DNA from: Paracoccaceae bacterium
GTDB lineage: Bacteria; Pseudomonadota; Alphaproteobacteria; Rhodobacterales; Rhodobacteraceae
Assembly: GCA_027080755.1 (NCBI GenBank)
Contig: JALWQC010000236.1
Coordinates: forward strand, 1-6,219
DNA: 6,219 nt
Reading direction: 5' to 3'
Positions 1 through 5,743 of this stretch are shown here, one piece after another (the stretch's first letter is position 1; each line of letters starts with the position of its first letter). The notes under the pieces are model-generated. The model ran no database searches. It was not told where the DNA came from and saw nothing but the letters and a program-made list of their open reading frames with translations. The translations under genes and the position numbers were made by a program.

Positions 1-288
1 TCCCTCGGCCATGTTGGCGGCCACCTTCAGCGCGGTTTCCACCCCCATGTCGGCGCTTATCAGCAGTTCCTCGAGGCTTTCGAGCATCGCATCGTCCAGC
101 ACCCGTTTGGGGCCGGTGTCGCGTTTCAGCAGCCGCCCGACAAGCCCGGGCTTTTTGGGGGCATCGGCAGGGGCCTCGGTGGGGACCTCGTCCTGAACCG
201 GTGCTTCCTCTACGATGGCTTGCAGCCCCTCGTCGATTTTGGACGAAGAACGCGTCAGCCGCTGTTTCATTTTGGAAAAGAAAGACAT
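1..288 (-). CDS. ftsY: Signal recognition particle receptor FtsY, N-terminal part (runs off left edge)
   Basis: FtsY is the GTPase receptor at the inner membrane that docks ribosome-SRP complexes and hands nascent membrane proteins to the Sec translocon. Only the first 96 residues are visible. They begin with a basic amphipathic stretch (MSFFSKMKQRLTRSSSKIDE), typical of the lipid-binding start of alphaproteobacterial FtsY. An acidic, Pro/Ala-rich linker follows (about residues 25-45), and then the start of the helical N domain (about 48-96), including the family-typical LEELLISADMGVETA. The linker is much shorter than the long acidic A domain of E. coli FtsY. The GTPase (G) domain lies beyond the window. 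The ATG is preceded by AGAGGG (294-299) with a 5-base spacer. The formate dehydrogenase beta gene lies 65 bases upstream on the same strand, so co-transcription is possible but not shown. Identity rests on recalled family sequence; I am confident of it. Confidence 0.9.
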   Translation of the reverse strand, partial: MSFFSKMKQRLTRSSSKIDEGLQAIVEEAPVQDEVPTEAPADAPKKPGLVGRLLKRDTGPKRVLDDAMLESLEELLISADMGVETALKVAANMAEG

Positions 289-353
289 CTGGACCCTCTT
301 GTTGCTACCCCAGAACACCTAATACGTTCGCGCCGGGGATGGAAGGGCGCGCC
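289..353. other. Short intergenic spacer between the formate dehydrogenase beta gene and ftsY
   Basis: This 65-base gap separates two genes on the minus strand. It contains the ftsY ribosome binding site (AGAGGG, 294-299). At its right end, a perfect 12-base palindrome, AGGGCGCGCCCT (344-355), overlaps the TAG stop of the upstream gene. The palindrome has no loop and no T-run follows it, so it is not a convincing terminator. I see no clear sigma-70-type promoter for ftsY here. Confidence 0.5.
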
Positions 354-2036
354 CTATATTTCCCCGGGAAAGTATTTCAGAACCGAGCGGACAGAATTGG
401 GCGCCGCCTGCCCCAGCCCGCAAATAGAGGCATCCGCCATCGTATCGCACAATTCTTCCAGCAGCGGCTTGTCGGGACTGTCGCCCTGCAACATCGCCAC
501 CGCCTTTTCACAGCCCAGCCGGCAAGGCGTGCATTGGCCACAGCTTTCCGCCGCAAAGAAGCGCAACATATTGAGCGCCGCCGCCCGCGGGCTGTCCCGA
601 TCCGACAGGACCACCACCGCGGCCGAGCCGATGAAGCTGCCGTAAGGTTGCAAGGTGTCGAAATCCAGCGGCACATCGTCCAGTTCCGCCGGTAACAACC
701 CCGAGGACGGCCCCCCCGGCTGATAGGCGCGAAACACATGCCCCTCGGCCATGCCGCCGGCCGCCGCGATCACGTCGCGGATGGTCGAGCCCGCCGGCAG
801 CAGTTTCACCCCCGGCTCGCGCACCCGCCCCGAAACGGAATAGGAGCGCAGCCCCCTGCGGCCGTTTTTTTCCACCCCGTTCAGGATCTGCGGCCCCTCG
901 CGCAGGATCCGCGGCAACCAGTAGAGCGTCTCAACATTATGCACCAGCGTCGGACGGCCGAAAATCCCGTTTTGCGCCACATAGGGCGGCCGGTGGCGCG
1001 GCAGGCCGCGCTTGCCCTCTATGCTTTCGATCATGGCGCTTTCCTCGCCACAGATATAGGCCCCCGCCCCGCGCCGCAGCTCGATAAACCCGTTCGGCAC
1101 AACGCCCGCCTGCACCAGTTTCGCGATCTCTGTCTGCAGGATCTTGCGCACGGCGGGGTATTCGTCGCGCAGGTAGAAAAACACCTTTTCGGCCCCGACG
1201 ACATGCGCCGCGATCATCATGCCTTCCAGCACGGACAGGGGCTCGCGTTCCAGATAATAGCGGTCCTTGAAGGTGCCCGGCTCGCCTTCATCCCCGTTGA
1301 CAGCCAGGTAGCGCGGCGCGGATTCCGCACGCAGGTATTGCCATTTCCTCGCCACGGGAAAACCGGCCCCGCCCAGCCCGCGCAAACCGGACTGCGCCAC
1401 TTTTTCGATAACGGTTTCAACAGGAAGCGCACCCGAGAGCAGATCGTAATAGACCCCCTCGCCATGCTTTTCGTAATAGGCTTCGACCGTTTCATAGGGC
1501 GGAATTTCGGGGCTGAAATCCCCGCCCTGCACCACCGTCCCAATCGCCGCCGGATCGGCGTGATCCACATGCCGGTGCCCGATTTCCACGCTGGGCGCCG
1601 TGTCGCAACGCCCCATACAGGGCACGCGCTGGATACGCACATCGGCGCCGGAATAACGCGCCGCCAGATCCTGCAACAGCTGTTCCGCGCCTGCCATTTC
1701 GCACGAAAGCGACTCGCACACCCGGATCGTCAGCGCCGGCGGGGCGGTTTCGCCTTCTTTCACGATGTCGAAATGGGCATAGAAACTGGCGACCTCGTAG
1801 ACCTCGGCCATGGGCAGGCGCATTTCCTCGGCCAGCGCGCGCAGATGGCGCGCGGAGAGATGCCCGAAATGGTCCTGCAACAGATGCAGATGCTCGATCA
1901 GCAGATCGCGGCGCCGCTCGCGGATGCCCAGCAGGGCCTGCACCTCGCGCAGCGCGCCCTCGTCCAGCTGCCGGCCCTTGGGCGTTGTCCGCCCCTTGCC
2001 CCGCCCCGATTTCCAGATCCCGTTTTGCGTCGTCAT
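354..2036 (-). CDS. NAD-dependent formate dehydrogenase beta subunit, NuoE-NuoF fusion (Fdh1B/FdsGB-like)
   Basis: This is the diaphorase subunit of a cytoplasmic NAD-dependent formate dehydrogenase. It takes electrons from the catalytic Mo/W alpha subunit and passes them through FeS clusters and FMN to NAD+. The 560 residues join two domains. The NuoE-like thioredoxin-fold domain (about 20-165) has the four 2Fe-2S cysteines C107, C112, C140 and C144. The NuoF-like domain (about 195-560) has the FMN motif GLRGLGGAGFP (217-227), the NADH-site NGDEGEPGTFKDR (from 247) and GAGAYICGEES (323-333). Its 4Fe-4S cysteines are C499, C502, C505 and C539. Length and sequence closely resemble Methylobacterium extorquens Fdh1B as I recall it; in Rhodobacter capsulatus the two parts are separate (FdsG, FdsB). 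I chose the ATG at 2036 because GGAG precedes it by 8 bases; an in-frame GTG at 2063 would add nine residues but is less convincing. No alpha subunit gene adjoins it. A hydrogenase diaphorase or a complex I paralogue is less likely. Confidence 0.88.
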   Translation of the reverse strand: MTTQNGIWKSGRGKGRTTPKGRQLDEGALREVQALLGIRERRRDLLIEHLHLLQDHFGHLSARHLRALAEEMRLPMAEVYEVASFYAHFDIVKEGETAPPALTIRVCESLSCEMAGAEQLLQDLAARYSGADVRIQRVPCMGRCDTAPSVEIGHRHVDHADPAAIGTVVQGGDFSPEIPPYETVEAYYEKHGEGVYYDLLSGALPVETVIEKVAQSGLRGLGGAGFPVARKWQYLRAESAPRYLAVNGDEGEPGTFKDRYYLEREPLSVLEGMMIAAHVVGAEKVFFYLRDEYPAVRKILQTEIAKLVQAGVVPNGFIELRRGAGAYICGEESAMIESIEGKRGLPRHRPPYVAQNGIFGRPTLVHNVETLYWLPRILREGPQILNGVEKNGRRGLRSYSVSGRVREPGVKLLPAGSTIRDVIAAAGGMAEGHVFRAYQPGGPSSGLLPAELDDVPLDFDTLQPYGSFIGSAAVVVLSDRDSPRAAALNMLRFFAAESCGQCTPCRLGCEKAVAMLQGDSPDKPLLEELCDTMADASICGLGQAAPNSVRSVLKYFPGEI

Positions 2037-2201
2037 GTCCCTTGCTCCGCACCAGTGATTCACCGCCCCAGATTACACCGCCCCCCGCCGTGCCATAGCC
2101 CTAAAACGACAAAACACCCCGAAAACCGCAATTCCGCGCGCTTGCCCCTACTTATTGCCCCGCGGATACCCTATATCTGGCGAAACAAAAGGAGCTGCCC
2201 G
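2037..2201. promoter_or_regulatory. Divergent intergenic region with presumed promoters for both flanking genes
   Basis: The two flanking genes start outward from this 165-base region, so it should hold both promoters. For the plus-strand gene, CTATAT (2171-2176) resembles an alphaproteobacterial -10 element, but no good -35 sits at the right distance. TTGCCC (2142-2147) paired with GATACC (2165-2170) at 17 bases is a weak alternative. TTGCCCC occurs twice (2142-2148 and 2155-2161), 13 bases apart start to start. For the minus-strand gene, TGTAAT (complement of 2072-2077) could be a -10 element but lacks a recognisable -35. The individual elements are tentative; the regulatory role follows only from the divergent layout. 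Confidence 0.35.
2190..2194 (+). promoter_or_regulatory. Ribosome binding site of the DUF1523 gene
   Basis: AGGAG, within AAAAGGAG (2187-2194), is a strong Shine-Dalgarno sequence 7 bases before the ATG at 2202. It fixes the start of the DUF1523 gene. It also shows that the long open frame extending upstream through the antisense of the formate dehydrogenase gene is not translated as one protein. Confidence 0.8.
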
Positions 2202-2858
2202 ATGAAACGCCTCAAATGGATTGTGATTGCCCTGCTGTCGCTGGTTGTGGTGCTGTTTTTCCACTATTCGCTGCCCTCGCGCGATGTGGTGCAGATCGTC
2301 GGCACCGATGTGAAACGCATGGATGTGGACAGCGGGTCGTGGCTCTGGGCGGCGCCGGATGCGGGGACGAATGCCATCCACACCCGCGACGTGCGCTTTA
2401 TCAACGCCGTCACCCCGACAGGCAAAACCCGCGTCTACCGCAACGAGGACACGGACTGGGGCTGGCCGCCCTATTTCAAATTCGACAGCAGCGACCTGAA
2501 CGCCCAGGCGCAGGCCTATGCAAAGATGGAGGACCAGTGGGTCGCCGTCACCAGCTATGGCTGGCGGATCAAGTTCCTGTCGATGTTCCCCAACGCGGTA
2601 AAAATCAAGCCGGTGGCCGGGCCGGATGTCACCCTGATCCCCTGGTTCAACATCGTTTTCCTGACACTGGTGGCGGCGCTGGCGCTGTATATTTTCCTGA
2701 AAATCCGGCAGTTCAAACGCCGCCGCGTCGATCCGGTGCTGGAAGATGTCGGCGAGGTCTGGGACAGCGTCGAGGAAAGCGCCGAAGACGTGAAAGATAG
2801 CGCCATCAGCCTGTGGACCCGCCTCTGGCGCTGGATCACGGGGCTTTTCAAAGGGTAA
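2202..2858 (+). CDS. DUF1523 family membrane protein
   Basis: This is a 218-residue protein of unknown function, which I assign to DUF1523 from its overall sequence; that family is found mainly in Rhodobacterales. A hydrophobic N-terminal helix (about residues 6-22) acts as a signal anchor. A periplasmic-type domain of about 120 residues follows, rich in aromatic and charged residues (for example NEDTDWGWPPYFKFDSSD, about 81-98). A second membrane helix lies at about 147-167 (IPWFNIVFLTLVAALALYIF), followed by a basic cluster (FKRRR) and an acidic, then Trp-rich amphipathic tail (about 180-218) that is probably cytoplasmic. Both ends would therefore be inside with the central domain in the periplasm. 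It has no catalytic motif that I recognise. The gene is transcribed alone, divergent from the formate dehydrogenase beta gene and convergent with the SDR gene, so its context says little about function. Confidence 0.8.
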   Translation: MKRLKWIVIALLSLVVVLFFHYSLPSRDVVQIVGTDVKRMDVDSGSWLWAAPDAGTNAIHTRDVRFINAVTPTGKTRVYRNEDTDWGWPPYFKFDSSDLNAQAQAYAKMEDQWVAVTSYGWRIKFLSMFPNAVKIKPVAGPDVTLIPWFNIVFLTLVAALALYIFLKIRQFKRRRVDPVLEDVGEVWDSVEESAEDVKDSAISLWTRLWRWITGLFKG

Positions 2859-2863
2859 AACGC

Positions 2864-2889
2864 CGGCCGGAGGGGCGGATTTCCGGCCG
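2864..2889 (+). terminator. GC-rich hairpin just after the DUF1523 gene
   Basis: CGGCCGGA (2864-2871) pairs perfectly with TCCGGCCG (2882-2889), giving an 8-base-pair stem and a 10-base loop, 5 bases after the stop codon. A competing pairing, GGGCGG (2873-2878) with CCGCCC (2887-2892), is also possible. No T-run follows directly, so it may act as a transcript-end stabiliser or a weak terminator rather than a classical intrinsic one. Confidence 0.45.
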
Positions 2890-2937
2890 CCCTGTGGTGT
2901 CTACCAACATAGGTTAGCAGGCATGAGGGTTCGGGCG

Positions 2938-2979
2938 TAACCGACTGAAAAAACGTGTTATTTTTTGAAAATACGGTTA
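2938..2979. terminator. AT-rich nested inverted repeat, possible terminator between convergent genes
   Basis: An outer pair, TAACCG (2938-2943) and CGGTTA (2974-2979), encloses an inner pair, A6 (2948-2953) and T6 (2961-2966). The outer right arm overlaps the TAA stop of the minus-strand SDR gene. Read from either strand the structure includes a T-run, which suits a bidirectional terminator between two converging genes. The inner stem is A-T only and the outer one is short, so folding would be weak. The evidence is the sequence symmetry plus the position. Confidence 0.4.
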
Positions 2980-3729
2980 AAGTCCGCCGCCCACCCGCAG
3001 GATAGATCCGGTTGCATAGCTGGATTTCTCCCCCCCCAGCCACAGGATCGCCTCGGCGATTTCCCGCGCCGTGGCCACCCGCCCCAGCGCGGCGGTTCGT
3101 GCCACCATTGCCGGCCGTTCGGGATTGCCGCCCATGGTGTGGATTTCCGTATCCGCCGTGCCGGCCTGCACCGAATTGACGCGGATCCCCTCGGGTCCGA
3201 CCTCGCGCGCCAGCCCGATGGTAAAGCCGTCCAGCGCCGCCTTGGAGGCCGCGTAATGCACATATTCCCCCGGGCTGCCGTTTGTCGCCGCGATAGAGGA
3301 CACGTTGACGATCGTCCCGCCCGCCCCGCCACGCGCCGTGGACATGCGCCGCACGGCCTGTTGCGCGGCCCAGTAGGCGCCGAAGAAATTCACCTCGAAG
3401 GTTTCGCGCAGCACATCGGACGGCAGATCCGCCACCTTGGAGGCCCGCCCGATAATCCCCGCGTTGTTCACCAGCAGCCCGACAGGGCCAAGCACACGGT
3501 CGCATTCCCCGAACAGCGCCGCGATATCCGCCTCGCACCCCGCATTGCCCGGCACCGCCATTGCCCGCACCCCGTGCGCCTTGCAAGCGGCCACCACCTG
3601 TGCGGCGCGGTCATGGTTGGACAGGTAATTGATGCAGACATCATAGCCGGCCTGCGCCGTCAGTTCCGCCGTTGCCGCACCAATGCCGCGACTGGCGCCG
3701 GTTATTATCGCGATTTTGTTTACCACCAT
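2977..3729 (-). CDS. SDR family NAD(P)-dependent oxidoreductase (YgfF-like)
   Basis: This is a classical short-chain dehydrogenase/reductase of 250 residues, the usual length. It has the nucleotide-binding TGASRGIG (10-17), the structural NNAG (88-91), N114, a catalytic serine at S144/S145, and Y159 and K163 in YAASK. The second strand ends in INYLSNHD rather than in an Asp that would favour NAD, so NADP(H) is the likelier cofactor; this is inference. SPGEYVHYAASK and TEIHTMGGNPER resemble E. coli YgfF, a putative sugar or glucose 1-dehydrogenase-like enzyme, as I recall it. The substrate cannot be told from sequence; FabG-like ketoreductase activity is an alternative. The gene overlaps the end of the DUF1643 gene by 10 bases. 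GGAGG (3731-3735) is only 1 base from the ATG at 3729 but 4 from the next codon, GTG at 3726, so the start may be one residue later. It is the last gene of the minus-strand cluster. Confidence 0.87.
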   Translation of the reverse strand: MVVNKIAIITGASRGIGAATAELTAQAGYDVCINYLSNHDRAAQVVAACKAHGVRAMAVPGNAGCEADIAALFGECDRVLGPVGLLVNNAGIIGRASKVADLPSDVLRETFEVNFFGAYWAAQQAVRRMSTARGGAGGTIVNVSSIAATNGSPGEYVHYAASKAALDGFTIGLAREVGPEGIRVNSVQAGTADTEIHTMGGNPERPAMVARTAALGRVATAREIAEAILWLGGEKSSYATGSILRVGGGL

Positions 3730-4226
3730 GCCTCCGGTTGCACTTTGTATCCGATATAGAGCGGGTGTTTCGGGTGCCCTGCCTTGGTCAGGCCCAGGTG
3801 TTTGGGGCGGGCGCCGGTTTCGCGCAACAATGCCTCTACCGCGCGGCCCCGCTCCATGTGGTCGCCATGGGCGCCCCAGGCGGCGACGACCTCGTCGGCC
3901 CAGTCCACGCCGGCGCGGATGGCGGTGTCATTGAGCGGCCCGACCGGATCGGGCTGTGCGCGCATGTCTTTGGGGTCCGTGGCGCGATAGGCGAAAATGT
4001 TGCACACGCGAAAGGCGCCAAAGCCCAGCGCCCGCGCGCGGCGTTCGCAGCGCTCCACCGTGGGGTCGTTCTGCACCTCGGTCGCGGTGCTCGGGTTCAG
4101 CATCACGAACAGCACCTTGCGGCCGGCCGGATCCCAGACCCGCGTCAGGTCATAGCGGTATTTCTCATCGTCGGAGTAGGTCGCGACGGAAGGGGCATCG
4201 CCCTTGGTATGGCGGCGCGTAATCAT
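3720..4226 (-). CDS. DUF1643 domain-containing protein
   Basis: This is a 168-residue soluble protein that I assign to DUF1643 from its conserved motifs: LNPSTATEVQNDPTVERC (43-60), NIFAYRATDP (76-85), DPVGPLND (93-100), AWGAHG (116-121) and a C-terminal LGLTKAGHPKHPLY. The function of the family is not known to me. The many conserved polar residues (N, D, T, R, H) look like an active or binding site. It has no signal peptide or membrane segment. The ATG at 4226 overlaps the TGA of the LysE-type gene (ATGA, 4-base overlap). No Shine-Dalgarno sequence is visible upstream, so translation probably depends on coupling to the upstream gene. A longer open frame reaching 4355 in the same frame runs inside the LysE-type gene and is not needed. 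The 3' end overlaps the SDR gene by 10 bases. Confidence 0.85.
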   Translation of the reverse strand: MITRRHTKGDAPSVATYSDDEKYRYDLTRVWDPAGRKVLFVMLNPSTATEVQNDPTVERCERRARALGFGAFRVCNIFAYRATDPKDMRAQPDPVGPLNDTAIRAGVDWADEVVAAWGAHGDHMERGRAVEALLRETGARPKHLGLTKAGHPKHPLYIGYKVQPEAWW

Positions 4227-4822
4227 GCGCCGAAAAACGCCCAGAGCGCCCAGCCGACCAGCAGCAGCCCCGACACCAGATCCAGCTGGCGCGTGATCCC
4301 CGCAGACAGGCGCCGGCCAAGCGCCCGGGTCGCCCCCACCAGTATCCCCCACCACAGGGCCGAGCCCGCAAACACCCCCGCCACCAGATAGAAGGCGCCG
4401 TTATGGCTGCCTGCGGACAGCCCCGCGATCAGGCCGGCAAAGGCCAGAATGGTCATCGGATTGCCCAGCGTCAGCGCATAGGTGCCGGCGAATGCCCCGA
4501 CCAGCCCCCTGGCGTGGTCCTCGGGCACCACGTCACGGTGGGTGGCGAAAAAGTTGCGCAAGGAGGCCAGCCCCAGCAGCAGGATCAGCACCCCGCCCGC
4601 AATCCGCAGCGGCCCCGCGTAGGACACCAGAACCCCCGTCACCGACAGCCCCAGCACCGCCACCAAACCATAGGTCGCATCCGCCGTCGCCGCGCCCAGC
4701 CCCGTCGCCAGCCCCGCCAGCGCCCCGCGCGTCAGCGTGCGCTGGATGCACAAAACCGCAATCGGCCCGACCGGCGCCGCCACCGCAAGGCCGACAAGAA
4801 TACCGGTGATGAAACCTTCCAT
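4223..4822 (-). CDS. LysE/RhtB family exporter
   Basis: This is a 199-residue integral membrane protein of the LysE/RhtB superfamily, whose members export amino acids or related small molecules by proton antiport. The length is typical. About six hydrophobic helices are visible at roughly 3-25, 42-64, 68-90, 108-133, 142-166 and 179-198. The N-terminal signature PVGPIAVLCIQRTLTRG (17-33), followed by a Gly/Ala-rich helix with GAATAD, and the NPMTILAFAG motif (121-130) are characteristic of the family. The substrate cannot be inferred. The ATG at 4822 follows AAAGGG by 6 bases. The gene begins 15 bases after truB and overlaps the DUF1643 gene by four bases, so all three are probably on one transcript. 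No regulator of the LysG type adjoins it. Confidence 0.88.
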   Translation of the reverse strand: MEGFITGILVGLAVAAPVGPIAVLCIQRTLTRGALAGLATGLGAATADATYGLVAVLGLSVTGVLVSYAGPLRIAGGVLILLLGLASLRNFFATHRDVVPEDHARGLVGAFAGTYALTLGNPMTILAFAGLIAGLSAGSHNGAFYLVAGVFAGSALWWGILVGATRALGRRLSAGITRQLDLVSGLLLVGWALWAFFGA

Positions 4823-4837
4823 ATCAGGCCCTTTCCC

Positions 4838-5743
4838 CTACAGGACAAAAACCCTGTTGGGATGCAGTTCGCCGCCCTTGTAAACCCCGATTGCCACGGG
4901 AACGCCGTCCAGCGTGGCGTAGCATTCCTCGCCATATTCCACGTCCGAGGCGATGACCATCCCCGGGTTGCCGTTGCGCAGCCGCGCCGCGCCCTCCGGC
5001 GTGCAGGGCAGTTCGGCAAGGTCGTTCAGGCCGGCCTCCAGCGGCAGCAGAAATTCGTCGAGCGCCGGGTCCTTGGCCATTTCGTCCAGCTTTTCGAAGG
5101 GGATCGCGTCCTCCAGCTCGAACGGACCGGCCCAGACGCGGCGCAGTTGCACCACATGGCCGTGACAGCCCAGCGCCTGCCCCAGATCCCGCGCGATGGA
5201 ACGCACATAGCCCCCCTTGCCGCAGACCATTTCCAGCACCGCGTGATCGGCGTCGGGCATCTCTACCAGTTCCAGCGATTCCACGAACAGGGGGCGCGCG
5301 GCCAGTTCCATTTCCTCGCCGTCGCGGGCACGTTTATAGGCCCGCTCGCCGTCCACCTTCACGGCGGAATACTGCGGCGGCACCTGCATGATGTCGCCGG
5401 TGAAATCCGGCAGCGCGGCGCGGATGTCATCGGCCGCGGGGCGCGCGGCGCTTTCGGCGATCACCTCGCCCTCGGCATCGTCGGTGTTGGTCGCCTGCCC
5501 CAGCCGCACGGTAAAGCGGTAGGCCTTCATCGAATCCGTGACATAGGGCACGGTTTTGGTCGCCTCGCCAAAGGCAATCGCCAGAACGCCCGTGGCCTCG
5601 GGGTCGAGCGTGCCCGCGTGCCCCGCCTTTTGCGCATCAAAGGCCCATTTTGCCTTGTTCACCACCGCGCTCGACGTCATGCCCTGCGGTTTGTCGATCA
5701 CCAGCCAGCCATGAACGGCGCGGCCCTTTTTACGTCTTGCCAT
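4838..5743 (-). CDS. truB: tRNA pseudouridine(55) synthase TruB
   Basis: TruB converts uridine 55 in the T-loop of nearly all elongator tRNAs to pseudouridine and also acts as a tRNA-folding chaperone. The 301-residue protein is full length. It shows the N-terminal [14 protein letters not shown] motif (12-25), the catalytic loop [14 protein letters not shown] (41-54) with the nucleophile D47, the [16 protein letters not shown] motif (121-136), and [12 protein letters not shown] (177-188). A smaller C-terminal domain follows (about 235-301). The ATG at 5743 is preceded by AGGA with a 5-base spacer. The first 14 bases of the gene overlap the end of the upstream sulfotransferase-like gene. An upstream extension of the open frame to 5824 lies within that gene and is rejected. 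In many bacteria truB sits between rbfA and rpsO; here neither is a neighbour inside the window. Confidence 0.96.
   Translation of the reverse strand: MARRKKGRAVHGWLVIDKPQGMTSSAVVNKAKWAFDAQKAGHAGTLDPEATGVLAIAFGEATKTVPYVTDSMKAYRFTVRLGQATNTDDAEGEVIAESAARPAADDIRAALPDFTGDIMQVPPQYSAVKVDGERAYKRARDGEEMELAARPLFVESLELVEMPDADHAVLEMVCGKGGYVRSIARDLGQALGCHGHVVQLRRVWAGPFELEDAIPFEKLDEMAKDPALDEFLLPLEAGLNDLAELPCTPEGAARLRNGNPGMVIASDVEYGEECYATLDGVPVAIGVYKGGELHPNRVFVL

Noticed and set aside
2037..2063. Upstream GTG start at 2063 for the formate dehydrogenase beta subunit
   Set aside because: The added residues (MNHWCGARD) are not typical of the family, and GGAG with an 8-base spacer supports the ATG at 2036.
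738..2858. Long plus-strand open frame (706 codons) that runs antisense through the formate dehydrogenase gene and in frame into DUF1523
   Set aside because: The upstream part is the complement of a well-supported gene and has the Arg/His/Pro/Gln-rich look of an antisense frame in GC-rich DNA. A strong ribosome binding site and membrane helix start the real gene at 2202.
2890..2945. Possible tRNA-like or attachment-site sequence (GGGTTCGGGC near 2927-2936)
   Set aside because: No cloverleaf arms, anticodon stem or acceptor stem could be built around it, and there is no integrase or direct-repeat boundary nearby.
2555..3586. Minus-strand open frame of 343 codons spanning the SDR gene, the convergent gap and the end of DUF1523
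   Set aside because: It is out of frame with the SDR, crosses the presumed terminators, and reads as Gly/Arg/Ala low-complexity protein without domains.
4227..4355. N-terminal extension of the DUF1643 protein to 4355
   Set aside because: It lies wholly inside the exporter gene in another frame. The ATGA overlap at 4223-4226 is the natural start, and the family motifs need no extension.
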